A stretch of DNA of 64,000 nt from Parietaria judaica (GCA_954871525.1 OX940864.1:25476001-25540000), one strand, 5' to 3'. Positions 1 to 12,838 are shown, counted from the first letter of the stretch. The notes: generated by a model from the sequence alone, not told the origin. A program made the numbers and translations.

Positions 1-238
1 CGAAAGAAATATCGGTGCTTTGTTATTCATAAATCGTCTTAATTAATAAAGTGGAAACGGAATTTATTGTCTTGGTTTCGTTCTTGTGGGTATTTGTTTC
101 CGATAAAAATTTATGCTGAAGTTTGAGTTAATTAGGTCTTCTTAGTGTGGCTATTTTATAACCTAAATAATGTATACGTATATAATTAACGCCCGGTTTT
201 TTTGGAATTTCGTTTCTTCGATTTTTATTTATTTTTGA

Positions 239-3200
239 GTTGGTCATATGCATGCCTTTCATGGAAAAAGTTCTTTCAGCCAATTGATTTACAGGGAGAA
301 GACTGGGATATACCGTTTTCGATGTCCAATGTCAAGAAGTACTACAAGGTCAAAATACTATATTTTCTTGAAAAATGAAAATATAAATATTAAATATCTG
401 TTACCTATCATTGACTCACAAGCTCTCACTTAATATATCTTGATTTTTGTATTTTATTTATTCAGAAGGCAAAACTTACATCTTCATGGAGGGCATTCGA
501 AACCATTATATTTATTGATGAGGTAAGATACTTTGCCTCTTGCTGTTTTAATATGGTATAGATTATATATGACGGGGTTCAACTGGTGTTCCGGTTTCGT
601 TTTTTCGCTATTTACAAAGCCGGAATCATATATTTGGTGTTTGATTAATCAAAATCGGTTTCTTCAAAGACAAAGTTTTATACCGGTTCTGGTATAAAAT
701 CCATATTTAAGAAAAAGGTGAAACGCGCCCAAATTTTGACTTTAATCATAAAGAAGAAAAAAAAATACTACTTCTCATGTACCAGATAGATATGAGTGTG
801 CAATGCCTCACTAAAAAAAATCTATACACCCTTAAACCTGATAAAGCATGTACAAAAAACACTTGATTCTAGAACCGAACATTTCGATTATTCGGTTTAT
901 GAGAACCGCTTTTCGGTTTAAAACTTTCACTATTATAAAATATATTGATGTCAGTGAACTATTGCATGAAGATTTTAGGTTTGCAATCAAATTGACTTTG
1001 AAATCTCATATATACAAGAATGTGAACAACAACCGGTAGCTTTTGACGCGTTTTTCGTTGATTTTCTTCTTACAGGAAGAGGGTCTTTTTGATTCAGTTA
1101 AAATTGCCGCGTTTGATTTCTACGGATGTCTCGTTAATATTTCGGGAGAAAGGTAGTATTATTTCTTTATCTGGGCATTGTATTTACTTATGCATTGTAG
1201 AAATAGAATATCCGAACTATTGATAGTAACATTTAAAATCTTATAATGTAGTAATCTTATTATAATTTGTTAAGCTTCCATGTTGATTAAGAAAAAATAG
1301 TTGACGGTTTATAAATTTAAAAATAGAGAGTAATGGATGGATACTACTTGTATATATATTTCACATATTATGCATATATTTAATTATATAGATGTTAACT
1401 CCTGCGGGTTAGAGCCGGTGTGCCATGTCATCAATTAGTCTGCTAGATTCGGTTAATATTAAGTCGCGTAGACTAGGCGGGAAAATCGGTTAGAGTTGGT
1501 TAGGTTGTAGAGTGAGCGAGTCTAACGGCCATATGCACAAGACAAGATACAATTCTCGAGGAGAACGACAAGTCTAGCTAGTGAGAAGAAAAAGGTCATC
1601 GAGGAGGGAAATTAGTCGACAAGGGAGAGCGACCGAGATCGAGGTCATAGAAGAATATGCTATGAGGTGATACACTTGTAAGACTATTTATTGGTAGATC
1701 TACATCAATAATATAATCGGAATCTTGTATTGATTCGTGTGTGTATTAGTGTATCGATAATCCAAGAGGTCTGATCGCAATTCCGATCATTGAGTCAACA
1801 ATCACTACAATAGAGTAGGATTAGGACCGGCCGACCAAGCGCCAAACACAAATTAAATGCCAAGGTGATGACTATTGACTACCGGCCGTCTAGGCGCCTA
1901 TGGCTAAACAAACCCTAGTTATGCTTAGATAGGAAAATACCTTACTACCCCTAATTGCTTATATGAAAGATCTTTAATAAAGGAAAACCCCGAAATACCC
2001 TCTTCTCTCTTTTAGATACAATAGCAACTAGCAAGGTTGTTGAGAGCATATATATAAGAAATCTGTAGAATATTTATCCTAGAATTCCTTGAGCAACTTA
2101 TAAATCAAATCTTAACAAAATCACGTGTCTAGTATGGTTAACTTAACGACGATTCTTACTATAAACGTTCTTCACTAACAACCAATTTTTTTCTTGTGTA
2201 ATTTCAGCGTAGGTCGGGAAACGTGGTCGTTTACATATAAATCAATTCCGGCTAAGCTTCAAAGCTTGTACTCTGATCGCTATAAGCTGGTTATTTTCTT
2301 TTTATTGACTCAACATAAATAGAAAATTCTTGTCATTCCTATTTTGACATATTACTATAGCTGAGAAAATTGTACTTATGCGAAATTCGTTATCAGGTAA
2401 TCTTCATGAACGAATCGAGCATTGACCGCTCCATGACTAAGAGACAAGCTATTGTGGACTCAAAAACTGGAATGCTGGAGGATTTCATTAGGAAGGTGAA
2501 TGTTCCAGTTCAGGTAATAAAATTCTATTTTTCATACACTAACAAAGCTGACATTGAAGCGTTCGGGGAAAAAAATTCGAACGGTGTACGGCTCGGTTCT
2601 TACTCGGTTTTTTTTATTCATGTCAGTGAAATCGACAATCAGTTTTTACTCGGGAAATCTTAAAGCATTTTTTTGCCACCGGTTTTAGTAGTATCTTAAA
2701 ATTGTAAAAGCCTAATTTGGTATCGCAAAATTAATTTTGTAAGATATTTTCATTAATTAACTAAGATTTATGTACATATCATCTCAAATGTTAAAACTAA
2801 AATACCAATAGGCATTTAAGCTCAGTTACCGGTTTCGACTACTTAACATGGAACCGATATCGCAGCCTAGACAGGATGCGATATTAACAGAACGAAATAA
2901 AAATTGGTTAAATGCCTCGATGCATAAGAACCATAAAAAGTTTGGTTATTCAGTTTTTGTTAATTTGTTTGTTTTCAGTGAACGGAGCAGTTTGTTTGTT
3001 TTTTTTTTTTTAAAGTTGTTTTGCTCTTAATTTACGCTTATTTCATGCTGTATATGTGCAGGTATATATTGCTTGCGGGGTTGGTAAATCTGATCGCTAC
3101 CGTAAACCGAGAACCGGGATGTGGCATCTCATGGAATGGCGTTTCAACGGTGGCAGGCATGTAGATAGGGATACGTGAGTTTCTCTTCTTATCTCACTTT

Positions 3201-4234
3201 CTTTGGGTGACCTAATTCGCCGTTATATCATCCTGAATCGGGTTTACATCTCTTAATTTGTTGTGCTTTAGATCTTTCTACGTCGGTGATTCTGCTGGAA
3301 GAGTTAAGGATCATAGCGACGCGGATCTTAAATTTGCTCAGGTGAAACCCTACTCGCGTTAGTTGAATTCTCAAGAGCAATCAACGGTTCCGGTAGTTGA
3401 ATTTAATGGAAAAAAAGGTGTTTGACTTGAAATGAATTCATTTTGTTCATTGTTAATGTTAGCACAGAATCGAGATCGACTATGCCGAAGCAAATTACCG
3501 TACCATAAAGAAACACTCTCAAAACACTCTCTGTGTTTATAATAATTGATGGAAGAAAATATATTACTGAAGCTTAAAAAAAACGTACAACTCTACCACT
3601 ATTTATAAAAACAAATAACAAAGCACTCACACACTAAGCCACTAACGACTCCACTAACCTATTACTTAGGATGACTAACTCAACCCCCTATTTTCATGTT
3701 TGACTAACTCCATGCATCACACGTCTACTATTTCTATGACTATGCACTTTAACTCACACATGCACACACTACGTACTCACCACACCCTTTTTCATGCACG
3801 TACAATTTAACGTAAATAATTAACTAATCTAGATTATAATTCCAACAGTTAACAGGTTTTAATTAACTTTTTTTTTTTGGGAGCTTTTAATTGTTAGCTG
3901 TTCGGCTGTTCCTAAAATAATTATTAAAAACCAAAAACCGTGAATTTTGAATTGTTGGACGAAACCCTTTCCTAATCCGTCTGATTTTTGGGGGAAAAAA
4001 AATTGTGACTAGTTTGTCCGATTATATGACATTAAAGACCGTCTTTAGTTGAGTTTTCTAAATCTAGAATCTGAAAATAAAAACAAAAAACCAAGTATTA
4101 AAGGCCCGCCTATAAGTCTGTTCTTAATGTTCTGTCTTCTGTCTTTTCAGGCAGTTGGCGTGAAATTTTATTCGCCGGAGGAGTACTTTGGCGAGCCGCT
4201 ATCCCGATCCCGAAAGAGAAAGAGCCAATCTTAA
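239..4234 (+). CDS. ZDP: ZDP-like polynucleotide 3'-phosphatase, 3' part, catalytic residues altered
   Basis: The eight visible exons are 239-348, 466-522, 1076-1152, 2208-2289, 2397-2513, 3062-3174, 3272-3341 and 4151-4234 (stop TAA). Phases agree at every junction and introns start GT and end AG; only the first exon's left edge is uncertain. The product resembles plant ZDP, which removes 3'-phosphates from DNA ends in the nucleus during base-excision repair and active demethylation. The N-terminal PARP-type zinc fingers of the family would lie before the window. Conserved blocks are WRAFETIIF, KIAAFDF, IPAKLQSLYSD, NESSIDR, ACGVGKSDRYRKP, FYVGDSAGR and FAQAVGVKFYSPEEYF. Two residues expected for catalysis differ: HAD motif I is DFYGC instead of DFDGC (second Asp to Tyr), and motif II is IFMNE instead of IFTNE (Thr to Met). 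The motif III Lys and the GD acidic residue remain. The frame is open, so this is either a recently inactivated copy or a pseudoenzyme. The family assignment is firm; activity is doubtful. Confidence 0.82.
1393..1800. mobile_element. Possible solo LTR in ZDP-like intron 3
   Basis: The segment begins TGTTAACTC and ends GAGTCAACA, a 9-bp inverted end with one mismatch typical of an LTR. It lies in the long intron between the exons ending at 1152 and starting at 2208. The flanking 5-mers (ataga and atcac) do not match, so integration is not proven. The rest of this intron (1801-2207) is unrecognised. Confidence 0.35.
3457..3847 (-). mobile_element. Solo LTR in last ZDP-like intron
   Basis: A 391-bp segment begins TGTTAGCAC and ends TTCCAACA, the usual TG...CA ends of an LTR, and is flanked on both sides by the 5-bp duplication gttaa (3452-3456 and 3848-3852). 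On the minus strand it starts TGTTGGAATTA and holds a TATAAATA box, so the LTR probably points leftward. No internal retrotransposon sequence is attached, so it looks like a recombination remnant. It sits between the penultimate and last exons and does not touch the splice sites. Confidence 0.75.
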
Positions 4235-4924
4235 CCCCAAAAGTTTCAGTATTGGAATAAGTGATCACGCCATTGAACTTTTTGTTTCCGTTACAACCTT
4301 CGCTTATAATAATGTTTGACCTTGACTTTATGTTACTTGCGTGTTTGAAAACAAATGGAAGTGAGAATTTATGTTAATCTCTTACATTTTCCGTTTTCTA
4401 TGTGGCTATTTTCTCGTCATTTTGTAAGGTTATCTATTCTTTGATTGCCGCTTTTATATTGAGTTATTTTGAATTTGGTTGTTGTTTTTATATATTTTTT
4501 TATCGCAGTTGTGCATTTATTATTGGCTGATTTTATTCGTTTTTTTTTTAATGAGGTGGTATTATTGGCCAAAATTATATGTGCTCGTATTACGAGATAT
4601 ATTGTCATGGTAAGAACAACCAGCACTATTGGCCGCAACCGCTGGCACTATTGGCCAAGATTACATTATTTACAAATATACGCATTTTTTGAGTCTTATT
4701 GTAGTGGATTTACTACTAAGCCAAACAAACTTAGTCTGATTTTATTAGTTTAGGTGTCGTTTGTTTATGTTTATTAATTCTATTTTTAGTTTCTAAAAAA
4801 TTATTTGGATTTAGGTTTTCATTTTATATCCTATACATCAAGGTTTGTATACTAATATTTTGTCATTTCTTTACTTGTGTGGTGACTTGTTTCTTAAAGT
4901 GAGATTTGATTAACTAATTTAGAT
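4235..4924. other. 3' flank of the ZDP-like gene, no gene seen
   Basis: AT-rich sequence follows the stop codon and probably holds the 3' UTR in its first few hundred bases (an aataatg stretch near 4308 could serve polyadenylation). The open frames here are short and low-complexity. No feature is recognised before the retrotransposon. Confidence 0.5.
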
Positions 4925-5003
4925 GAAAAATTATAATTAAAAAAAAAATAGGGCATTATAGCGTAATAGTCAAGACACATGTCCAACAATCTCCCACTTG
5001 TAC

Positions 5004-6900
5004 TTAAAGAAGATGACCCATGTCTTTCAGACCCATATTCTCCAGATGTCTCCTCAATATTTTCTTAGGCAACGTCTTGGTAAATGGATCAGCCAAATTG
5101 TCTTCTGAAGCTATTTTCACAACCCTTACGTCGCCACGACGTACTATCTCTCTTATGAGATGGTATTTGCGTTCTATATGTTTTGCCTTGTTATGGTCTC
5201 TGGGCTCTATAGAATTTTCCACCGCGCCACATTTATCACAGTATAGCGTTTGGGGCCCATCTACATTTGGAACTACTCCCAGCTCTATGTAGAACTTTTT
5301 GAGCCATACTGATTATTTGGCTGCCTCACAGGGTGCCACGTATTCAGCTTCCATTGTGGAATCTGCCATACAGAATTGCTTTACACTTCTCCAGAATATC
5401 GTTCCACCAATAAGGGTGAACACTGCTCCCGACGTCGATTTTCTCGCGCCTCTATCAGACATAAAATCTGAGTCAGTGTAACCTATTGGATTCAGTTCTG
5501 TTCCTGAAAACACTAACATATAGTCTCTCGTTCTCCGAAGATACTTGAGAATGTTCTTCACTGCAGTCTAGTGAGCCATACCCGGGTTGGATTGGTATCT
5601 GCTTACAATTCCCACAGCGTAACATATGTCTGGCCTAGTATACTGCATAGCGTACATCAGACTTCCTTCTACTGAAGCATAGGGTATCCGCCTCATCTCG
5701 TCTTGCTCTTCAAGATAAGTAGGGCACTACTTCCTGTTAAGGAACACTCCATGCCTAGTTGGTAAATTACCTCCCTTGAACTTTGCCATTGCGAAACGAT
5801 CAAGCACCTTATCAATGTAGGCTACTTGTAATAAAGCTAGAAGTATGTTGTTGCGATCCCTAAAAAATACGGATCCCAAGAACATAATTGGCTTCTCCCA
5901 TGTCCTTCATTTGGAATTGCGTAGATAGCCACACTTTCACGTCCGATAACCTCTTCACACTGTTTCCAATGAGAAGAATATCATCGACGTATAGAACAAG
6001 GAATATATCCACGGTATCATCATTGAGTTTGTAAATGCAGGCCTCAGTGATGTTCTGTACGAATCCATAAGTCTTGATGGTTTCATCAAACCTTGGATTC
6101 CAGGATCTGGAAGCTTGCTTCAATCCATAAATGGATTTGAGTAATCTGCAAACCTTCCCTTTTTGACCCTCTTGCACAAACCCTTCTAGTTGGTCTATAT
6201 AGATGTTTTTGTCAATATACCCGTTCAGGAAGGCGATTTTGATGTCCAACTACCAAATCTCGTAATTGAGACTATAGGCTATGTCCATGAGAATCCGGAT
6301 GGACTTGTACTTAGCGACTGGAGCGAAGGTCTCATCGAAATCAATACCTTCCCTCTGGGTAAAACCATTTCCCACTAGTCTAGCCTTAAAGGTTTCAACC
6401 CTCCCGTCCATTCCTTTCTTTCTCTTGTATACCCACTTACAGCCAATAGTTTTGAAGCCATCTGATAAGTCTATAAGTTCCTAGACTTCGTTAGAATTCA
6501 TTGATTCTATTTCTTGGTTCATGGCTTCCTGCCATTCTCCCTTATCAGGATCCATCATAGCTTGCTTGTATCGTATGAGATCTTCAACGCTAGTGTTTGT
6601 GACAGCTAGTTGAAATTCCAACTGGGTGTGCTTGTAGTGTTCACCCGGTCTTTTGAACTTCCCACTACGTCTGAGTACCCCCAGAGTTCCAAGTGAAACT
6701 CCAACTAGGATTACTCTTAGTGTCTAATTGGTCTCTTCAACCTCCCACTACGTTTAAGTATCCCTTGGTTCTGATTTTGGGACCGTGGTTTCCGCACTCT
6801 CTTCGACAATAGACACTGTTGGCGAAGCTGTGACTTTAGTCACATAATTCTTTCTTGTGAAATTCTAACTCTAATTTCATTCTCCATTAACCACATATGG
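5004..6900 (-). pseudogene. copia reverse transcriptase/RNase H remnant
   Basis: Minus-strand translation gives, in order, the RT N-terminal block (GCKWVYKRK, KARLVGNGFTQREG, then DETFAPVAK), the RT core with FLVLYVDDILLIG (YVDD kept, near 5980), the RNase H block (GYTDSDF and STMEAEY, about 5313-5500) and the C-terminal tail (EDNLADPFTK, near 5080). Several stops and frame breaks separate them, for example a stop immediately before MDIKIAFLNG at about 6250 and near 6480. This is the pol tail of a Ty1/copia element and cannot make a full polyprotein. Confidence 0.85.
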
Positions 6901-7808
6901 TTAAAAATGACCTATGATTTAAGTGAATCATATAGAGTATTTAGAAACTATAGGTTAAAAGTAACGTGTCACAATATTTATTTTTATCTGGATATTGCAA
7001 AATAATTCAAAAAGATAATACTTTTATTAATAAAGAATTATTCCATGCAAATAAATATATCCAAAAATAAATTGATGTCTTAACAATGTAAAATTAATGA
7101 TAACAATAAACTAAAATGGAATGTAAACTTAAAGTAGGCTTCCTTCTTCGAGACAGTCGAATACTAGCCGTTGTCGTTCTCTTCTGAGCTCCCATCGACA
7201 GAGCTACCGCTACCACCTATAACGAAAAGAAATAAACAAACGTTAGTATTTTAATCTATGGATTCTAAATGTAATCTCTCCAATAAAATCTAATGTAACA
7301 TTCATAAAAAAGGTTTTACCTTTTGGTGAACTGATGTGTAGGTCGCATCGAAGCTGACCTGGGGTTAACAAAAGAGTCATTACCTCTCCAAGCCCGCAAA
7401 TGTTCTCGGCACATAGTATGCCCGTTTACTCTTCGTTTGAGCCAACATTTAACTGATGGTTTTTTTTAAGCTTCCGGAGAACAACGTCTCTTAAGTTTAA
7501 CCAAAAAAATGAGATCAGTAGCAAAATTCGCAAACTCTGAAGGAGAGAGAGTTCGAATTTTACTCTGGGGAAAAGGTGTGAAAAATGTGTAGAATGAACT
7601 CCCTATTTATAGTCTCATACTGTAACCGAATTGGAGAAATTCCCTCCCCTAATTTCGAATTCTATATATTAAATATAATTAATTATTTAAATCCAATGGT
7701 CTAAATTAAATCTTATCTTAATCCAATATATATATAATTAATCAGGGATTTAATTAAATAAGAAAGACTTGGTAAATCAAAATTCAATCTTATCCTCTTA
7801 TTATTGAA

Positions 7809-7810
7809 TT

Positions 7811-7851
<41 letters not shown>
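7809..7851. repeat. (TA)n microsatellite
   Basis: An uninterrupted AT dinucleotide run lies inside the non-coding half of the minus-strand copia element. Confidence 0.9.
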
Positions 7852-7855
<4 letters not shown>

Positions 7856-9707
7856 ATAAAATTCAAAAACTAATTATCTAGATCCAACGGTTCAGATAAA
7901 TCTTAGACCGATCTAATGGATCAAATTAATTCAGGATAAAATCAAATACCCTAAGACTTAGTAAAAGCCTTAATTCAATTTTATCCACTTCATTATTTTG
8001 AAAATTATATATTATATATATTATTGATTAATTTCAAATCCGACGGTAAAGATTAAATCTCAAACCGATCCAACAGATAAAATTAATTACACAAATTCGA
8101 AAACCCTAAGCTTGGTCACCAAGCTATCAATTTCGAATTAACTTTAGGGTTAAAATCAATTTCCTTAATCCAACGGTTGATGTTAAATCCAAACCGATCC
8201 AATGGATTAAATTGATTTAAGGGTTTTTCTCAAATACCAAAACTTTAAGTACTTATGCCACAAATATGAAAAGTTCAAAACCAATTCACGTGTGAATCAG
8301 TTCCACCATCCAAGGCTGCATTTCGATTTACACATTATAATATATATAAATATATATTATTTATTATTGATATAAATCTATTAATTATTAATTAATAAAG
8401 ATATTAATAATTAAATTATATTAATATCTACTGATCTCAATATCACACATTCAAATGTCATAGTGTCACACCATCATTTAAATTCGAGACATGTGATTTA
8501 ATTTCATTGTTTACCGAAACGATCATAAACTTAGAAATTCTCTAAATCACAAACCGTACGTCGAAACGACTCGGTTCCAAGAGAAAAGTTTCTTAGAATT
8601 TCATTTCCAACAACTTTTATGTGGAAAGAAAATCCAAATTCTACCTTATTTTGTCAGTTAATTTCGGTTACCAAGATATGGTACTTTTGCCACGCTACTG
8701 ATAAAACTATCTGATGTCTGACACAAACTTCAGTTTTATAAATCTTGCCAACTGATTAAACATCTCAAAAATGTTCCTATCACGTACATATCATCCGTTA
8801 CAGAGCTATCCTGGGGACCATGGACCCGTATCACATAAGCTCCAACGAATTGCTAGGATGTTCGTCAAACCTCGGTGTAATTCCACTTTAAACCCGAGGC
8901 TGCACTCTTTAGTGATAGAGTATATATTATTCCCTTATGACAGCAGGGTGTCCATTGATACAATCAAATTCGGGTTATCGATCTTTCACTTGATGATCCA
9001 CACATGAGCAGGTGGTTTTTACCGTTTTGCCTCTCAATGCATTTTCCTCCTTGCTCAGTCAGTAATATCATTAGTAACCCACTAATGGTTTCGATTCATA
9101 AGTTACGCACGGGTATCTCTTACTTCTCACCACCGACAATCAAGGGAATCATCTTGACTCTGATGAGAGATGTGTGAAGCCCATGTCTATGACCAAGCTA
9201 CCCTTACTGCTGACTATCATGTTCCCAAAACAATAGTGTTGGGAACAACAATAACAATGTTCTCTTTAACAGTTAAATCAAAGAACAATCAAGCCAACAA
9301 CTCGGACTCAAGATCATTCAGGACTTAGATCGAATATCCATTTGATCATCTACTAGTGACCCAACTCCAAGTTATCAGCGACGGTCTTATATGATAACTT
9401 CCGGAGTTAGTCAGGTCCAGTATGAAGACACTTCTTACGATTAATGGGCTCTGACCCAGTTAATCAGGCCACAGACATTTTAATTTCATTTATTATAATT
9501 ATTAATTCTTCCTCACATTGACTCGGTTGTGATGATAATAAAAAAATTGCATTCTTTATGAACTAAGGAAAAAACATTCTATTTTACTCTACCAGAAACT
9601 ATAATAAGATTAACATAATAAGCATCATCTTTTATTCAACGAATTGTCGTAATCTTTTACAAATAAAATAAAAAACAACTTGTTTAAGGACACATGTCCA
9701 ACAACCA

Positions 9708-10537
9708 GTGCAAATCATGGGCTGGGGAGCGGTCGCAGACTGTGGCGGCGGCCACGGAAATGGGATCGATCGAGGGTTTCAAGCTCTCTGCTTATCGTAG
9801 AAGGTCTAAGGGAACTCCCCAGTTTAGATTTGTGTCGGGTCCATTGTCGATCTAGAAAACGACGTCGTTTTGTCTAGGAACAAATAAATATGGTTTTTCA
9901 TAAATAAATAAATAAATATGATATTTTTTTCTCGGAACAATAGTATATCGTTTTGAAAAATCGATAAACGAATTAGAACATTAAACACGTCGTTTTGACA
10001 ATGCCATTGTCATGTCATGTGGTCTTCATTCCTTTGTTGCTGATATTGATTCCCTGTTTGTCTTCTTCCCAAACTGAACTCTATATCTCTCTTTCTCTCC
10101 ATTGGCTGAGCTCAACTCGGTGCAGAAACATGTCGCTTCATTATTGGAGCACCATTTCCAATGCTCGCAACTTTTGCATCAGAGACCCGAAAGGACTATA
10201 TCTATATATAGATGTTGTCGGGAGTTCGGGTCTCTGATGCCCTCATTCGACGCCGTCTTCTACCCCACTCCCGCCGCCGCCCTCATCCGTCGGATGAGGG
10301 AAAATGAGGGTGCCGACGGCAAATCCGCCCTCATCTGTCGCCTATCCGCCGGATGAGGGCGCCGGCGGCGGATGAGGGCGGATCTGCCGCCGACGCCATC
10401 ATCTGTAATCCTATGATATTGTGTCGCTTTCTCGTAAACTATCGTCAGAAAGCGAGCAAGGTTCAAAGAGCTCGTCGGTCAAACTACGGGTCTTCAAGTG
10501 TTTGCGTAGGAAAAACCTTGTTGTTGAGTATAGATAA
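9708..10537. other. Intergenic, GC-rich dyad repeat, no gene called
   Basis: About 9710-9870 is GC-rich and could be a fragment of genic DNA interrupted by the retrotransposon. It is followed by short AT repeats (taaa units near 9900) and several copies of aaacgacgtcgtttt-like words. At 10245-10400 the words ccctcatccg and cggatgaggg alternate many times, forming a dense inverted repeat able to fold. Open frames across it follow from its composition. No product is recognised. Confidence 0.5.
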
Positions 10538-11593
10538 TCATCCACATTGTTCCCGGAGCTCTTGATCTTCCTGATCATATCGAGGGAGAGTTCGATCGGA
10601 GCACAGAAGACACTTGATCAGATGGTTGCATGCTTTCTTCACCATGTATTCTCGTTCTAGGGCGTAGAAAAAAACATCCACGGCCATATTCAGCTTCCCG
10701 AACGCACAAAGAGCAAAGATCAGACTCACACAGCTCGGAGGGGTCACATCAACTTTGTGCTCGTCGAGAGCGATGAAGATCTTCAGAGCTTCGTCGAGCT
10801 TTCTGCTCTGGCAAAACCCGATAACGAGAATCGTGTACGGAGCTAAATCGAAATCGTTCATACCGAAATCCATTTCAAGCAGACCCAGGATCGCTTTGTC
10901 GAGCCTCCTTCTTCGGAAATCCTCCTCAATCGCATCAATGGCTTCCTTGTCGATCGTTGGAATGTTTCGCCGACATTTCAACCAGAGACTAAACGCCAGC
11001 GAGATTTTCCCTCTTCGGCAAGACCAAGTCATTAACGATTTGTAAACGGAGGACTCGGGTGAACACCCGTTTTTGATCATTTGGTTGAAAACCCTGAAGG
11101 CGTCTTCTTCCCTGTCGACGCTATGAAGCCCTTCGATGATAGTCCCATACGTGACAGAATCGGGCGAAATCCCTTTCGTCTGCATATCCTAAAAGAGTTT
11201 TAGAGCTCCGTTCATGCTTTTGGATTTGCAAAGGCCATTGATGAGCGTGTTGTAAGTCACAGGGTCTAGTACGACTCCGTTATTGGCGAGCTTAATGAGC
11301 ATCTTGTACGCTTTGAAGAACTCTCCCGACTCGCACAGTTCACCTACCATCTGTCGAAGACTCTCACTGTCAACGGACTTGTTGCCACCTTGAGATAGCC
11401 GGAGAAACAGAGACGGGTTTTTCCCGATCTCCATCTTGTAGAGCAAGAGGTGCGCTTTCTTGAGCTCGCCAGCCGTACAGAGCCCGTGAATCAGAGTGTT
11501 GACTGTAATAAGCGAGGGAGGGCACCCGAACCCTCCTAAAATAATAGGACTCCCGTTTTCCAATAAAAAAACAAAAACATGGAAAATAAACAT
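10538..11593 (-). pseudogene. PPR protein fragment (At1g79540-like), broken
   Basis: The minus-strand translation contains P-class pentatricopeptide repeats, with TVNTLIHGLCTAGEL, TYNTLINGLCKSKSM and SVTYGTIIEGLHSVDRE as clear helical-hairpin repeats. The C-terminal half resembles the PPR protein encoded by Arabidopsis At1g79540 (block VYKSLMTWSCRR, then PPSCVSLIFALC). Such proteins bind organelle RNA. An in-frame TAG at 11186-11188 follows GALKLF, and a frameshift near 10590-10605 moves the conserved tail into another frame. Similarity begins only at about 11530, so the 5' half of a gene normally near 780 codons is absent. Apart from these lesions the frame is well preserved, so decay looks recent. 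It is a truncated pseudogene. Confidence 0.85.
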
Positions 11594-11762
11594 ATGAATT
11601 ATTTAAATGGTATTAGAGCAACATTTGTAATCTTCCTTTAAATTAGCTCATATTAATCATTTTAATATTTTGTTGATAAGTCAATAGAACTATTTGTTAT
11701 ATTATTTAATTGAGTTATGAACTCACCTATCCACTTAAACAGTTTAACATTATTCAATTATC

Positions 11763-12838
11763 TAGGACTGAAATTGGAACCGGGAACCGGGAATTTGACT
11801 ATTTTTTGTCCCTGTCCCGGAAAAACCGGGACACAGTTTTTCTGTCCCGGTTTTGGTTATGCTTCTGAAAAGTCTTGGTTTTTTTTTTTAAATCAGAACC
11901 GGGACCGGAATCGGGACATTGATTAAAATCCCGATTTTTTTAGGACCAAAATCCGGGACGAAAACCGGGACAAAATCCAAAAAAGAAATATTAAGGATAG
12001 AGAGTGTGTCGTTTATGTTTTATATTGTGTCGTTTATTGGGTTGTTATCGGGTTGTATAAGTCGAGTGTGAAACGTCTAGTTATTACGGTTACTACCGTC
12101 ATTTTCGGCTTACAAGTTGTAAAAGCTGCCTATATAAGCAGTGCTCCTTGCATTGCTTGTTTAATTCGATTGAGGTAATTTTCAGAAAGTGTTTTTCATT
12201 CTTTGCTTTCATTTACTCTCAGGAATCGTAATAAGAAACATGAAAGATAACCCACTAAGTACAAATCCAAAATGCAAAATACCAAATCCGAGTACAAATC
12301 AAACATGCAAAATACCAAATCCGAGTACAAAAGCAAAATACAAAATACCAAATGCAAGATCCGAGTTAACATCGTGAACTTCGTGATACCAAATCCAAAT
12401 CTAAGTGCAAAAAACCGAGTCTAAAATGCTAAATAGTAAATACCGAGTACAAACAAATCAATTTTTATAACAAAACACATATAAGAAATGACATGTTAAA
12501 TAAAATACCGAGTAATGGGCTGAAAATAAATAACATGTTAAAATGATGGGCTGAAAAATAAAATAATGGATTAAAAACTTAACTAGTAAACAACATATAA
12601 GAAATGACATGTTGAAAAAATGACAAACTTATAACAAAACGACATAAAATCGGAACCGGGAAAAAAAAAACCGGGAATTTCAAATTTTAAAATGGTTTTG
12701 GTTTTTCAAACCAGAACCGGGACGTCCCTTTTTAGGGTATGATGAAAAAAAAACTGATTTTTTTTTACCAAAAACGGTTTAGTATGGGGACCAGAACCGG
12801 GACGAAACCGGGAACCGAGTACAAATTTTTCACCCCTA
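11763..12838. mobile_element. Non-autonomous hAT element with CCGGGAC subterminal repeats
   Basis: The element begins TAGGACTGAAA and ends TTTCACCCCTA (inverted ends matching at 10 of 11 positions). It is flanked by an exact 8-bp duplication caattatc (11755-11762 and 12839-12846), the hAT hallmark. Both subterminal zones (11770-11970 and 12640-12820) are filled with accgggac/gtcccggt words in both orientations, likely transposase binding sites. The interior holds tandem copies of a unit containing aaataccaaatccgagtac (12260-12420). No transposase frame is visible. Confidence 0.85.
12260..12430. repeat. Short tandem repeat inside hAT element
   Basis: Imperfect direct copies of a unit of about 30-38 bp built from aaataccaaatccgagtac and variants occur head to tail. 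The 62-residue open frame across it shows the same repetition and is not a credible protein. Confidence 0.7.

Larger units (their letters stand above)
4925..9707 (-). mobile_element. Decayed Ty1/copia retrotransposon, minus strand
   Basis: Read on the minus strand, the element starts near 9707 with GTTGGACATGTGTCC. It ends with a polypurine tract and the start of a second LTR (AGTGGGAGAT followed by TGTTGGACATGTGTC, about 4980-5003). The right LTR is long: 7600-9707 holds no coding signal and reads as LTR/leader. The left LTR is cut after about 70 bases. Between them, about 5004-6900 encodes only the C-terminal half of pol, while gag, protease and most of integrase are missing. It differs in sequence from the two copia elements at 23116 and 49526. 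The exact end of the right LTR and a TSD could not be fixed. Confidence 0.75.

Noticed and set aside
1801..2207. Internal region of a retrotransposon next to the possible solo LTR
   Set aside because: No primer site, coding word or second LTR could be found.
10245..10400. GC-rich ORFs on both strands
   Set aside because: They arise from alternating ccctcatccg and cggatgaggg words, and both strands are equally open.
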